From positions 20,967,484-21,031,483 of the forward strand of contig OY848918.1 in the NCBI GenBank assembly GCA_963693285.1: 64,000 nucleotides of DNA. The letters run 5' to 3'. This stretch comes from Xestospongia muta (Eukaryota > Porifera > Demospongiae > Haplosclerida > Petrosiidae). The position numbers and the translations under genes are program-made. Below the pieces are notes generated by a model. The model was not told the DNA's origin. It ran no database searches and saw only the letters and a list, made by a program, of their open reading frames with translations. This document shows, in pieces, positions 1 to 12,515 of this stretch. Within the stretch, counting starts at the first letter, position 1, and each line of letters starts with the position of its first letter.

Positions 1-1009
1 TTAATAATCTTAAACTTGTGACAAAAATTAAATATCTTTTAATTATCTTAATAACTGTTAATTGAGTTTTATACTACGTTAATTATGATTAAATATATCC
101 CTTTCTGATGGTCAACTGTAATTATCAAAAGTATATTGAAAGCTGTGTGTAATTGTCATCACTAGAGAATTGACGAGCTGTTGCCATGTATCTCTAGTTA
201 AGTAATCTAGATTGCTTAATTTAATCTAATGAGCTAATAACCTTTCAGATGAAATTATAAAAATCAAAATTATAAAAGTTACTTAAATGAAAATTTTGAT
301 AGTCTAATGCTTTGCCTATAATTACCTGTAACTTTGTTTTATAGTTGTCAATAATGGGAGAAGGAACAGCATTTATGACATTCTCCTGTTAACAACATGT
401 AACATACATGATTGATATAAGTGAGAACAACTGTTGTAGTTATAAAAGATATTACCTAGGTTCACTGTTTGTACTACATATAAAAACATGCCATTAAAGG
501 GCAGCTTTGCTATTTGAAATCTATCACCTTTTCTCACTGATAAACTCATTTGCGGTTGTTGCTTCGTTAATTATGAGTATAATCTATCACTTTCTGATGG
601 CTAGCTGTAATTATCAAAAATATATTGGAAGCTGTGTGCAATTGTCATCACTTGAGAATTGACTAGGTGTTGCCGTGTATCTCTAGTAAGTACTGTATAT
701 TGCTAAATTTTATCTTTTTGCACAGCAGATATGAAATCCAACGAAAGAAAAAAAAATAAGCTGTTGTTTTATTGAGTTATTAAGCTGCAGTAACTATCAA
801 TATTGTATAGGATGACAGTAGCTGTTGCCCTGTCTATTGCCTTCTCCTGTTTTATTCTAAGTATATCTGTATAGATGATATCTAAAAATGCAGAAATTCT
901 GATATAACTAGATTCTTAACTGTTATATTTTGAAATGATCTGTTTTGGTCATTTTAACATTACAGTATTATTATTACAGTATTATTATGTTGTATAATGG
1001 TTATAAACA

Positions 1010-1075
1010 CTCTCTCTCCCTCTCTCTCTCCCTCCCTCTCTCTCTCCCTCCCTCTCTCTCTCTTTTTCTCTCTCT

Positions 1076-1129
<54 letters not shown>

Positions 1130-1131
1130 TG
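1010..1131. repeat. (CT)n microsatellite
   Basis: Imperfect CT/CCT tract. The Ser-Leu reading frame through it is a translation artefact of the repeat. Confidence 0.95.
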
Positions 1132-2036
1132 CAATTGTTTTAGACATTTATTTCATTTAATATATTTATCGTACAGACTTGCGAACACATCAATTTAAGA
1201 AATCTAGTAATTAAATAAGGTTAATTTTATTTTTTTAATTATTAAAATAATGATCCTTTTTCAGATTTAATATTTTACCTTCTTCTGTAAATTTATTTTA
1301 CAATTTTCAATAATGGACAAGGGATAGTATTTATGACATTCTCCTGTAAACTACCTATAACATTCACGATTGATGTAAGGGAGAACAGGTGTTCCAGTAC
1401 CTCGTTTCACTGTCTGCACTGCATATATGAACATGTCCATTAGAGAACAGGTTTGTCTGCAACTTAGGAAATCTATCACCTTCTCTTGTTGACAGGCTGA
1501 TTTGCACCTATTCCCTGTTGAATTAAAGATTGAAATCTATCACCTTCTGATGGCCACCTGTAATCTCCAACAGTATATTGGTGGATATTCTCTAGCTGTT
1601 TGTCAGCTGTTTGCAATTGTCAACACTAGAGACTTGACTAGCTGTTACCTTGTATATCTAGTTAAGTAATTGATATTGCTTAATTTTACCTTTTTGCACA
1701 CATGATATCAACATGCAATGAAAGGGCAGCTGTTGTCTTATTGAGTTAGGCAGTTTTCACTATCAATGAATGTATATAGTAGGGCAGGAGCTAGGGGAGC
1801 AGTTACATTGTCTACAACTTTTGATTGTGTTATAGGTATTCAGTAATGGTTGATATTTGTTTACTTTATTTTTTATGCAGATAGAAAAACATGTAGAAAT
1901 ATTAACATAACTAAATTTCTCTGCTTGAGTAATATTCTTAGTTAACAAAATCTTTTAACGTTCATTTAATTTGAGGAAAGGTAACTTAATTAAATGTCAT
2001 AAGGTGTTATAAGCTCATTATCTCACTATCTTTCTC

Positions 2037-2347
2037 TTATTTATTGATGAAGCAATAGAAGATATGTAATAAATAAAAAAATATCAAAATAACAAATGAT
2101 AATTATTATAATATAGTAAACAGAGCAGATTATTATCAGAATTTACACTTAAAAAACCTTCATAAGTTTGATTTTCATTTCTTTTGAAAGATTATTAGCT
2201 CGTTCCATTAGATTAACAAGAGCCCTTGAAATACCAACAACAAAGTCAATCATCGTTTACCGAGAGTCCATCAACAAGTGAAGACTCGCTGATAAAATTG
2301 GTGGAAATGCAAAAATGTAAGAGGGGTAGAAAGAGATTTCACACAGA
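2037..2347. other. Inserted segment flanked by a ~40-bp duplication, with short coding-like stretch
   Basis: The phrase 'aggtgttataagctcattat' and its surroundings occur at about 1994-2036 and again at 2348-2390, bracketing this segment. Within it, 2226-2375 reads as about 50 residues rich in Ser, Gln and Lys, including a KRGRKR basic patch, before the frame runs into the CT tract. This looks like a fragment of a mobile-element protein, but I do not recognise the family. Confidence 0.35.
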
Positions 2348-2383
2348 TGTCATAAAAAGGTGTTATAAGCTCATTATCTCACT

Positions 2384-2532
<149 letters not shown>

Positions 2533-3518
2533 GCAAATGTTTTAGACTTTTATTTCATTTAAAGGTGATCAGTTAGTTACACTGTACTTATACAGATTTG
2601 CATACACATCATTTTGAGAAGTCTAGTAATTAAATAAATTTTATTTATTATTAAAAATATCAAAAAATGAGAGTTTTTAGTTTTAATTAATTACCTTATT
2701 CTGTAAGTTTGTTTAGTAGTTGTCAATAATGAGAAAGGTAGAGTATTTATGACATTCTCCTGTTAACTACCTATAACATTCATGATTGATATAACAGAGA
2801 ACAGCTGTTGTAATTACAAAAGATATTACCTAGTTTCACTGTTTGCTTTGTATATCAACATGCCATTAAAAGACAGCTTTGCCATTTGGGAAATCTATCA
2901 CCTTCTCCTGGTGACTAGCTGATCTGCAGCTGTTCCCTTTTGAATTTAAGATTGAAATCTATCACCTTCTAATGGCCACCTGTAATTACAAACAGTATAT
3001 TAAAGGATACTGTCTAGCTGTTTGCAATTATCAACACTAGAGAATTGGCTAGCTGTTGCCTTGAATATTATTACATGTTGATACATGAATTTTAAGCAGA
3101 AAAGCTAAGTCATCTGCTAATAAATAACTAAACCAGATGTTCTTGTATTATGACTATCAGGCATGTTATAAGGTTTGGAGATCTCAGCATATATCTCTTT
3201 TCTGTACTTAGATCAGGTGTTGAACCAAACTGTTATGACTCAGCATAATAGATCTCTAAATTAGGATTGACGTCTGTTTTACTGTTTTATTATATCGTCA
3301 CATATTTTCTGCTGCATAACTCTCACAATATGCATCATGCAATGTTCTGGCTTAATTAGGTATTTTAATGTTAGGTTTTTTCAAAACTTTTTTAACAAGT
3401 GCACAATAAAAAATTAAGGTCTATAAAATAAGAAAATTAAAAAAATTAAAAAAATTAGCCTCTATTTGTAATGTTTTGTATTCCTCTTATCACGTTTTAG
3501 TATCTCAGCTTACTATTA

Positions 3519-3683
3519 TTATTTCCTTGAGTCAACTAATTTGAAAGTGCACTTAGCTCTTGTATTTTTAGCATAAGGTCCACTAACTATCTCAACTACA
3601 TAGGGACCTTCATTCAACTTTTTGAAATTAAAGGAAGGCATTTGTCTTTCTCCATACGTAACATCAACCTGAATTACTTCATT
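3519..3683 (-). pseudogene. Short degenerate protein-coding remnant
   Basis: The minus strand reads 54 open codons ending in TAA at 3521-3519. The composition is protein-like (EVIQVDVTYGERQMPSF..., then a KCTFKLVD ending), and an in-frame TAA lies immediately upstream at 3686-3684 before further protein-like sequence (SGTFKMTI). The flank at 3450-3540 resembles 5870-5950, so it probably belongs to a dispersed element. No ATG precedes the frame and the family is not recognised. Confidence 0.35.
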
Positions 3684-4817
3684 TTAAATTGTCATTTTAA
3701 AAGTACCAGATGTTGAACCATGGTTTTGTTGTCGTTGAATGATAAAGAATTTTAAATACTTTAGATTCAACTTACTCCTCCAAAAGTACAATCAGAAGAA
3801 AAGGGTAAGTGTTAAAGTTACAATTGATGTAAATCTCTCATGTAGTAAATATTGTGCCAAAAATAAAAGAGAAGTTATTTTCTCAGTAAAAGAGAGTAAT
3901 GGACAAGAGAAATAAGGAGTGGTAGTGACCACTTACCTAGTAATACTAAAAGAGGCATATTAGGTGCATGAGTGTAGTACTTAATAGCATTGTTTGTTTA
4001 GTTGATTATCAATTTTTACATGTTGGAGTTACAAGTTGGAAAGAGGTATGTGAAAACATAACATACATTACTTAACTAGGACACGGTACCTAGCCTCCTA
4101 GTGTTGACAATGGCATACAGTTCGCAAACAGCTTGAGAGCTTTCCTCCAATTTACTGTTAATATTTACAGCTGGCCCTCAGAAAGTGACAGATTTCATTC
4201 TGAAATTAAAGTGATAACAACTGCAGTTGAATGACATTAACAAAAGAAGGTGATAAATTTCCTTTTAGACAACAGCTGCACTCTAATGGCATGTTGATGC
4301 ATGTAGTGCAAACAGGAGGACTACATGATATCTTTTATAACTATATACAATAGCTGCTGTTCCATTAGGACAATTATGAATGTTATATACGGATTGAAAT
4401 CAGTAAACAGGAGAATGTGTGATAACTTCCTAAATAACCCAGACAAAAGCTGTCCCTGTTTTCATTATGAAATAACTATAAAGTAAACTTACTATTTATT
4501 ATTATGTACTTTTTTAGCTTGATTTCTCTAATAGACAGTATTAAAAGTATTCATCAAATTCGATTAATAGTTATTGAGATATTATAATTATAGTCATTGA
4601 TTTTAATAATAAACATTTTCATTAAATTAATTTTGTGGTTTGTAAATTTAGATTAAATAATTGCATGATAACTGCATTAACAGTGAAAATCAAAGTCATA
4701 AATGTTTATTAATTGCAAATTTTGATAACCTTCTAGTCTGTTTACTATATATTATAACTTGTAATTTTGATAACTTCTATTATTTTTATATATTTTCAGT
4801 TGCTTTAAGCAACAGAT

Positions 4818-4821
<4 letters not shown>

Positions 4822-4889
<68 letters not shown>
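4822..4889. repeat. (GA)n microsatellite
   Basis: Pure GA tract next to the inverted repeat copy. It is the reverse complement of the CT tracts upstream, as expected if tract and repeat moved together. Confidence 0.95.
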
Positions 4890-4891
<2 letters not shown>

Positions 4892-6038
4892 ACAACCCCT
4901 TTTTCACAAGAACTAATTAAGGTTCCTCAATTTAAATAAAACTGAAGAGGTGTTGTGAACATAAAATTGATCAATCACAGGAATCTAGTTATGTTAATAA
5001 TTGTTTCTACATATTATACTATCTACATAGTGGGAGTAAAATAAAGAAATATCCATTGCTGATATATATATATAATTAGAATAAAACTAAAGAAAGCTAT
5101 AGACATGGTAAGAGTTGCTCTAGCATCTGTCAAATTATATTGTTCATAATTACAACTAGTCAATCAAGATTATACAATTGACTTACTGATTAGGTAAGAC
5201 AATCACTATAACTGAATGCAAACAAGGTAAATAGGCAATATAGATTACATCAAAGTTGCCCAGACTCCTAGTATTGACAATAGCACATAGCTAAAAAATG
5301 CTAATCAATTGCCCTCCAGTGTGAACCAATTAATTAGAGAGAGCCAACTTGATAGATTTCAATTTTAAATTTTAGAGGCAAAAGCTACCTTCCTTTGCTT
5401 TGTACGAAAATGACAGTGGCCATCAGGAGAAAATAATATTTCTTAAGTACGAACTGTAACATTTTTCATCTAATATATTAATACCTGGAATTTAAACAGA
5501 TAAATTAAGTGAAGAGCTTATCTTTCATTATGACAATGAGCCATTATATAAGTAGTTAATTTTCACACTTCTAAATTACTGTTGAACTAGAATTGTTTTT
5601 ATGCCCGCAACATAATAGACATGTATCTTATGAGTAATTCTGCAAGTCACTCTGCTGTCATGAAATTCCTTAACTGATGTCAATGTGATGGAGATAAATC
5701 TATCAATCTCCATCAATACACTTTTTTTATTTTTTCATTACTTGCATTTGATATAGTAATTTAGGGTTATTATTAATGATAACTTTATTTAAATTTTTTT
5801 TTTACAACTATATGATATAAAATAATGACCTATATATACAATAAGGGAACCAAAAAAGCTGTAAACCTTTAGTCTCTATTTGTACTGTTATTTATTACCT
5901 TTTTCAAATTTGCTATCACAGCTCTTTATTATTTCCTTGGATCATGTTTAAAGGATCATGTCAAACATATTGTCAAAAGATAAAGGTGTGATACATTATA
6001 TTTTAATGTTTGTAACCTTTCTTTATTTTAAAATTTTG

Positions 6039-6087
6039 GCCAATTCTAAAAGAACAATTAATAATTACTTGTTCTTTTAGAATTGGC
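6039..6087. repeat. Inverted repeat, 19-bp perfect arms
   Basis: Arms 6039-6057 and 6069-6087 (gccaattctaaaagaacaa and its complement) surround an 11-base AT loop. This could be a small MITE or a hairpin. No element body is visible. Confidence 0.8.
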
Positions 6088-6439
6088 TACATCAAAGTTT
6101 AAAAAAGAGTTTGCAACTATTCAAGTTACAAGCAAACATCCACTTTACATAGTTTATACATTATAAGATAGTCATAATATGTTAATATTTACTTTGTTAT
6201 ATTAAGTTAGTTAGTGAACTGTCTTGTACTTAATTAAATTCTTGGAAATGTAATTATTTTATATTGCATACACATGATATATATTTTAAACAGATCTCAT
6301 ACATCGTGACATTATTCTTTCTCTGATGTATGTTAATCCTGTGATGTTTCTAAATGATTGAATACTTATCAATATTTACTATTAAAATATCAAGGAGCTA
6401 TTCGGAGCCCTACCCAATTTAATCGCAAAACAGGGAACC

Positions 6440-8560
6440 TCTTCTAGTACCAGGATATAATTTTCAACAACATATATCTATCATACTCTATTTCCAATGG
6501 CATAGTTTTCTCAGTATAAGTGATCCAGATACATTGCAGGAGATGATGGAGGACATTGATATCAACTATAGTGATGATGATTTTGAAGGTACTGGTTATG
6601 TGGATGATGGATGACAATTGTTTTTTAATAAAAATGAAAGTAGTACTACTTTTACTACACCTAACAGTTACTGCTACTGTGTCTGTTGTTTCTACCCTAA
6701 ACTTCAACTACTGCTGCTAATGGTCCAACTTCTACTGCTACTTCTCCATTTCAAGACAATCTGGACTAACGACCAACAACTCTCGAGAAGATCCTGTTAA
6801 TTATTTCAATCAACTATGGATAAACACAATAAGTAATGAAATATTACATCAAACAAACCTTTATAGTCAACATTATATTAACTCTAATGATGATCATCTA
6901 CAGCACCATCCTATACCTTGATTGCATGATTTTACTAAACATCAATTCATCCTAGGAGAGCTCTATAATTTTTTGATAACATTAGTAATCATAATAAGTG
7001 TTGTCAGTATACCATCTATTCAAATATATTGGTGCACAAATTGGCCACTTATCAATGACTGCTCTCAAAAAGTAATGTCCATCTGAAGATAAGTTTCTTC
7101 TTTTTCTAATTTCTTCATCTATCAGACAATGATAACTATACTTCCTATATACAAGTTGAATATGATCACTTATTATAAATTAAACCAATCACTGCTCACC
7201 TGATTAGTCAGTTCCTATATACACTCTGCAAAGCAGTAGTAAAAGAGGAGGGGATATCAGTTCTAAGAGTTGTCTATCTTTTCTTAGTACCTCCACAAAA
7301 AGCCACACAAAAGAGGGATGAAGGCTTGGATACTTACTGATGGCGAAAGTGGCTACTTGTCGAACTGGGACATCTACACTGGAAAATCTGAGTACTGAGA
7401 TAGAGATTTACCACTGTCAACTCATGTTGTTCTTTACCTGATAGCTGTCCTTCAAATTAAGAGGTATAACTACACAAGTCCATACTTGTGTAGATGGCTA
7501 AATGAAACTGGTTCTGGAATCTGTGGTACAGTCAAGCTAAGCAGAAAAGGAATACCTATTTAATCCACAAGAGAAAAAAAGGTGAAATCACAACATACTA
7601 TGATGTATGCATACTTGAAGTTAAGTGCATGGATAAAAGAGTTATGGCTGCCCTTTCTACTATTGACTACTAAACCTGGCTATCATCTCTCACATATTGA
7701 TTTCTTTCTACAGGTAGTTCAAGCTCTTATCAATAAGTACTCAACAATACACTTATTGTACCTACTGTACCACAACGTATGCCAGGCTGACTAAGTGGTC
7801 AATTTTTTCTACTCCTTAGCTTAATACGGGGCTGTATAGTATGCAGCGGAAGACAATCTGGTAACAGAAAACAAACCAATATCAAATGTAACATTATGTG
7901 ACATTCATCTTTGTATACATCCTTGTTTTAAGAAGTATCATATGTTCAAAAACAATAAGAACATTCATCCTATATGTTAGTTGAACAAATTGTTTCACAC
8001 ACTTACAGTCATTTATTTCTACATCATCATAAATGTTAATATAGTCAGGTATAAGGCATACACAGGACAATAAACATGTACACAATCAAATACGCTCATT
8101 TTAAGCAATACATACCTTTATACAAAGTCTTATCTGCTGTTTCATTTACATTTTACTTACCTGCCTTGTAATCAACTCAAATATCGTAGTCAACTAAAGT
8201 TAAGTCAAACATGGCGAGTTAATTTTGACGCGTGCAATTCATTCAAGTCCAAACTCGTCTCTGAAAAGGGCAAGGAGAATATAGGGGAAATGAAGAGTAT
8301 TTTTTAAAGAACATGTGAGTAAAAAACTTACCATTTGTACGAAGAGAATTGTAGGAAGGCTTGACCAACTTCAACCATTACATTGCAATCCCCTCTGCCC
8401 ATAGCGGTTCGTGGCTGACCATACAAACTATTTTTAGACTCTTACTATAAATAGAACAACTTATACTATAAATAGAAAATACAATAAAAGTTAAGTAGTT
8501 GATTCAATCAAATTTTATCCCACACCACGCCCTTAGCGAGCAATTTTAGCATAACGGAGA
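6440..8560 (+). pseudogene. Decayed piggyBac-like transposase (copy A)
   Basis: Many frames of this plus-strand stretch carry pieces of a DDE_Tnp_1_7 (piggyBac) transposase in the right order. An acidic N-terminal patch (NYSDDDFEG) lies at about 6565-6590. A YFNQLW segment follows at about 6800, then the IPSIQIYW segment at about 7010-7035. The KPHKRGMKAWILTDGESGY segment, which in the family carries the first catalytic Asp, is at about 7300-7360, followed by a WDIYTGK motif. Stops and frameshifts occur every few dozen codons, so it is not functional. Homologous stretches at 58.6-60.4 kb and, inverted, at 61.6-62.8 kb show that the element extends to about 8560. Confidence 0.75.
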
Positions 8561-8599
8561 TAAAGGATTAATAATAATTAATAACAACATATGATACAG

Positions 8600-9240
8600 T
8601 ACATCACTTAGTAAATCGTTAACTTAGTATTACCACAACCAGACACTTTATGTGTATACCATCATAGCTTCATGGACATCACTTCCTCTTCATCCTGCTC
8701 CTACCACTGACTGTCTTATTCAAACATCTAAATATCACCTGTCAAATGACAAAATTCAATTCTTTTAAATTATGTATCATTTATTTAAATATAACTATAG
8801 AATATGATAGATATATTATATAAATTTGTTACTGCTATTAAAACACCATTACTATCAACTTAATAATGTACATCATTATATGTAGTACTGATGTCTTGTT
8901 TGAACTTTGAGTATCTAAGATCACATTTGAATGAACTAGTGTCACATTGATACATGTGTCCTTTTTAGTGAATGATACTGATAGTATACTGTAGAAGTAT
9001 AAGCATAATTATTATAATAAATTAATGAGATATCTCTTCATATATAGAGATCTATACAGTTATTGACATAATTAAAACTAGAAGTAATGATAAATATGTG
9101 ATCGTTATGTAAAGATGACAATGTCAGAATAATTTTAAAAGAAAGAGAACATTTTCTCTTATAATATCCTCTACCAAAGAATCTAATGAAGAATGTAACA
9201 TTATGACACAATAATGAATATTGGAATTACTTTTATTGTT
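8600..9240. repeat. Dispersed AT-rich repeat (copy 1)
   Basis: Contains the family phrase 'gtgtcacattgatacatg' followed by a 'gatactgatagtatactgta' stretch (about 8940-9000). Similar copies are at about 10420-10790, 11225-11850 and 52880-53340. Noncoding, with no terminal repeats seen. Confidence 0.7.
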
Positions 9241-9269
9241 ATCAAGTGGTAGACTTTACTAAGCAGATG

Positions 9270-9480
9270 TTGATCATATATGATCATATAGTGTACAGTA
9301 CATACATAGTGTGAGTGTATATTTATTACATATAGTAGTAGTTAGTAGACAGACAGTATACTCTATCTTACTATAATTAGGTTACAGTTGATTTAGTTAG
9401 TAGAGTTTCCTCATTCCAATGTAGTAGTTATTACTATCTAACTATGTCACCTACTTCCTGTATTATCTATAGACACCTTG
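9270..9480 (+). pseudogene. Decayed third copy of the ankyrin-gene leader region
   Basis: This stretch aligns with the 5' leader introns of ankyrin gene 1 (about 12350-12467) and gene 2 (about 25545-25731). It shares the run from 'tagtgtacagtacatacata' through the 'gatttagttagtagagtttc' block to the acceptor 'attatctatag|acacc' at about 9460-9480. The ATG and first codons found just downstream in genes 1 and 2 are absent. It is best read as the remnant of a third paralogue or a partial segmental duplication. Confidence 0.65.
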
Positions 9481-11920
9481 ATATTAGGAATAGTGGTCAG
9501 TTGAAGGAACTACACTTATCCACACAACTACTCTAAATACTGTGGTCTTGTTAACTTTAAAGGTAAACTATTGGTGGTAACAACATTAACTAAAACATCA
9601 TTAACTGGAAAGAATGCATGTAATTCTGATGAATGACCACTTTGCAAGTCAAAAAGACTTTGTGTTAATTTACTCAATGTTGTATTGTCTACTCATACAT
9701 CACTATACAGCCGGTAGCATAGGTTTATTTTGAATGTGTTCATTTTTTTATTTTTTTTTATATTTTAATTATAACATTTACTAATGTAGAAAATCAAGGA
9801 CATAAAATTGAGAATTCATACAAGACGGGTATGTTTGATTAGCAAAATGTAACATAGCTTGATTATGACAGCAAATTTCATCTATATCAATAATTAAACT
9901 TCAATTCACTCAAGCTGCCGAATGCAGTGTTTACACACTTCTATGACAGATTTTAGAGGATGAGTGTGAATGTTCCAGCCCACACAATTAATGAAAATAC
10001 AAGATCGTACCCATCAAGTGTTGCCTCAGTGTTTCTTAATTTCATTGATACTCTGTGACTAGGACACTGGTATTTTCACTGACTTAACAATATATTTATA
10101 TTTCTACAAACTATAAAAATAACTTAAGAAAAGACATTGATGGTCCCTTTTAATTAGGACTGTTTTATGAGGAAAACAGTACTGTTGTGTATAGTTCAAC
10201 TTTAATTGTCCACTAGTAATACATATTATTATATGTAGTCAGGTACTATTATACAATATAATAGAATACTCTAGTGTTAACAACTGTACAGTATTCAGTA
10301 AGTGTTTTGTATTTTTAATTATAAATACTGATTGCATTCCTTAGTAATAATCAAAAACTTGCTCATTCTATATAAATATGAGGAAACATGTACTGATGTA
10401 TAAATTGTTAAATAATATCTTAGACAATCACTTAATCTGTCAAATGAAAAAATTATATTTCTTTCAAATGTCTATCTGTCATTAAAATATAACTATGGAA
10501 TAATAGATATATTATATAATTGTGTTACAGCTATAAAAAGAAAACATTACTATCAGTTTAATATACATGATTATGTGTAGTACTGATCTCTTGTTAGAAC
10601 TTTGATTATCTAAGAATGTACTAAAGAATTAGTGTCACATTGATACATGAGTCCTTTATAATAAATGGTACTGATAGTATATTGTAGAAGTATGTGATAA
10701 TATGTTAATGAGATGAATTTTCATTTTTGAAGATCTAGTTAATAGACTTATTGAGATATAACTAGAAGTACTAATAGTAAGATAATGAGATGAATTTTCA
10801 TTTATGGAGATGTAGTTAAAAAGACTTATTGACTTAGTCCTCCTAATTATGAATGTTATGAAGAAACCAGTACTGTTGTGTATAGTTCTAATTTAATTTT
10901 CCAATATATACACTACCTGTATATTATAGTATATTAGTATATATAGTCATGTACTGTTAGTATGATAGAATACTCTATTGTTAGCTGTATAGTCTTGAGG
11001 GAGTGTTTAGTGTTTGTAATTATAAACACTAATTGCATTCCTTAGTAATAATCCAAAACTTGAATGTGTCACAGAATGTCTACTTCCAAATGTCAAGTTA
11101 TTGATCAGCAACTACCTCATTTTCAGATGCATCAACAGCAATGCTCACAAGATGCATTGATATCCTCACTAGGTACTAGGTAATGTCTTTTTAAGCACTC
11201 TTTCTTAGTTTATCTTTCACTCTTTTCAATTGTGTCAAATGACAAGAATTAATTCCTCTTAAATGACCCATCTGTAGAATGATAAATATATTATATAAAT
11301 GTGTTACAGCTAATAAAACACCATTACTATCAGTTTAATAAACATGATTATGTATAGTATTAATGTCTTGTTACAAGTTTGATTTCTCTAAGAGTATACA
11401 TGGAGAATTAGTGTCACATTGATACATGCGTCCTTTATAATAAATGATACTGATAGTATACTGTAGAAGTATATGATAATAGCATAATGAGATGATTTTC
11501 ATTATGGAGATCTAGTTAATAGACTTATTGACATATAACTAGAAGGAATAACAAATACGTGATTGTTGTTTAAATATGATACTGTCAGAATAATTCTAAT
11601 TGAATGAGAACAATTTATGTTTCAATATCCTCTTCCAAAGAATCTAATGAAAGAATACAATGTTGTGACATAATAATGATAAATGACATTACTTTTATAG
11701 TTATTAAGTAACAGACCACACAAAGTGCACGTGGATAGAAAAACCAATGTTCTGTTACATTGAAACAGGATATATTATATCAACGATATTAGTCATACAT
11801 AATTGTGTAGTTGTTTATGATATTTAGTTCTGTATACTGAGCTAGCTACTGTGAGCATTAATACATTGCTCTTTAATATGAAATTAATACTAATCTCTTG
11901 AGTTGCTATCCCCAGAACAT
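9481..11920. repeat. Gene-free stretch with two dispersed repeat families
   Basis: Two copies of the repeat seen at 8.6-9.2 kb occur here (about 10420-10790 and 11225-11850), with a short duplicated piece near 10785-10850. A second family, containing 'attgcattccttagtaataa' preceded by an 'aattataaatactgatt' type stretch, occurs at about 10225-10375 and 10915-11060 and again near 57175-57250. No credible reading frame was seen. Confidence 0.65.
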
Positions 11921-11930
11921 TTTCACTTTA

Positions 11931-12057
11931 GGCAGTGTCTATTTGTCCGGCAGGAAATGTATACTTTTTTGTGTATTAAACTGATCCCCACCCCCTAAAC
12001 CTAACCTACCTTTATACAACAAAGTATACATTTCCTGCTGGACAAATAGACACTACG
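11931..12057. mobile_element. 127-bp MITE with long TIRs and a 9-bp TSD
   Basis: Terminal inverted repeats of about 36 bp (left cagtgtctatttgtccggca, right its near-complement) enclose a C-rich centre containing 'ccccaccccctaaacctaac'. The direct repeat TTCACTTTA flanks both sides (11922-11930 and 12058-12066). The 9-bp duplication and long TIRs fit a Mutator-like nonautonomous element; the superfamily is inferred. It sits about 300 bp upstream of the putative gene 1 leader. Confidence 0.85.
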
Positions 12058-12279
12058 TTCACTTTACGCAAAGTGGGCAACAATACAAGACTAACTAATA
12101 TCTAGACACTAAATTCTCATCTTTGGAACATAACTATGATTGTATAAGTTTCACAACATTTTTGACCAACACAAAATAGTTTATCTAAACACCTGTCTTT
12201 GTTCTTTCTATTTCCAAAACTCTACAAGTCGTAATTGTGTGTGTGATACTTCCGCCCACTTATATTAGCCTAGTATTAA

Positions 12280-12515
12280 AATTGGTGGGCGTGTCAGAGT
12301 TGCCATAACAACCGCCAAACAACGCAGTCACACAAGAAGAACAGGTTAGTAGATCACACACTATACTATAATTTGGTTACAGTTGATTTAGTTAGTAGAG
12401 TTTCGTCATTCCAATGTAGTATATAGTTATTACTATCTATATCACCTACTTGCTCTATTGTCTATAGACACCTGACATAAGAACAGTTACCATCTAAGGA
12501 CCAACACTTTTCAAA
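12280..12515 (+). promoter_or_regulatory. Promoter/5' leader of ankyrin gene 1
   Basis: A GC-richer patch (ggtgggcgtg, then gttgccataacaaccgccaa) ends in a splice donor, acag|gttagt at 12344/12345. A leader intron follows, ending tctatag at 12467, and the remaining 48 bases run to the ATG at 12516. The same layout is found before gene 2 (25415-25772). This conserved patch is the best candidate for the core promoter and first untranslated exon. No TATA box could be assigned with confidence. Confidence 0.5.

Noticed and set aside
945..1160. Ser-Leu repeat reading frame
   Set aside because: Pure translation of the CT microsatellite; no flanking coding character.
7894..8085. 63-codon minus-strand frame with Cys-rich start
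   Set aside because: Lies antisense in the decayed piggyBac copy A and is not kept in copy B.
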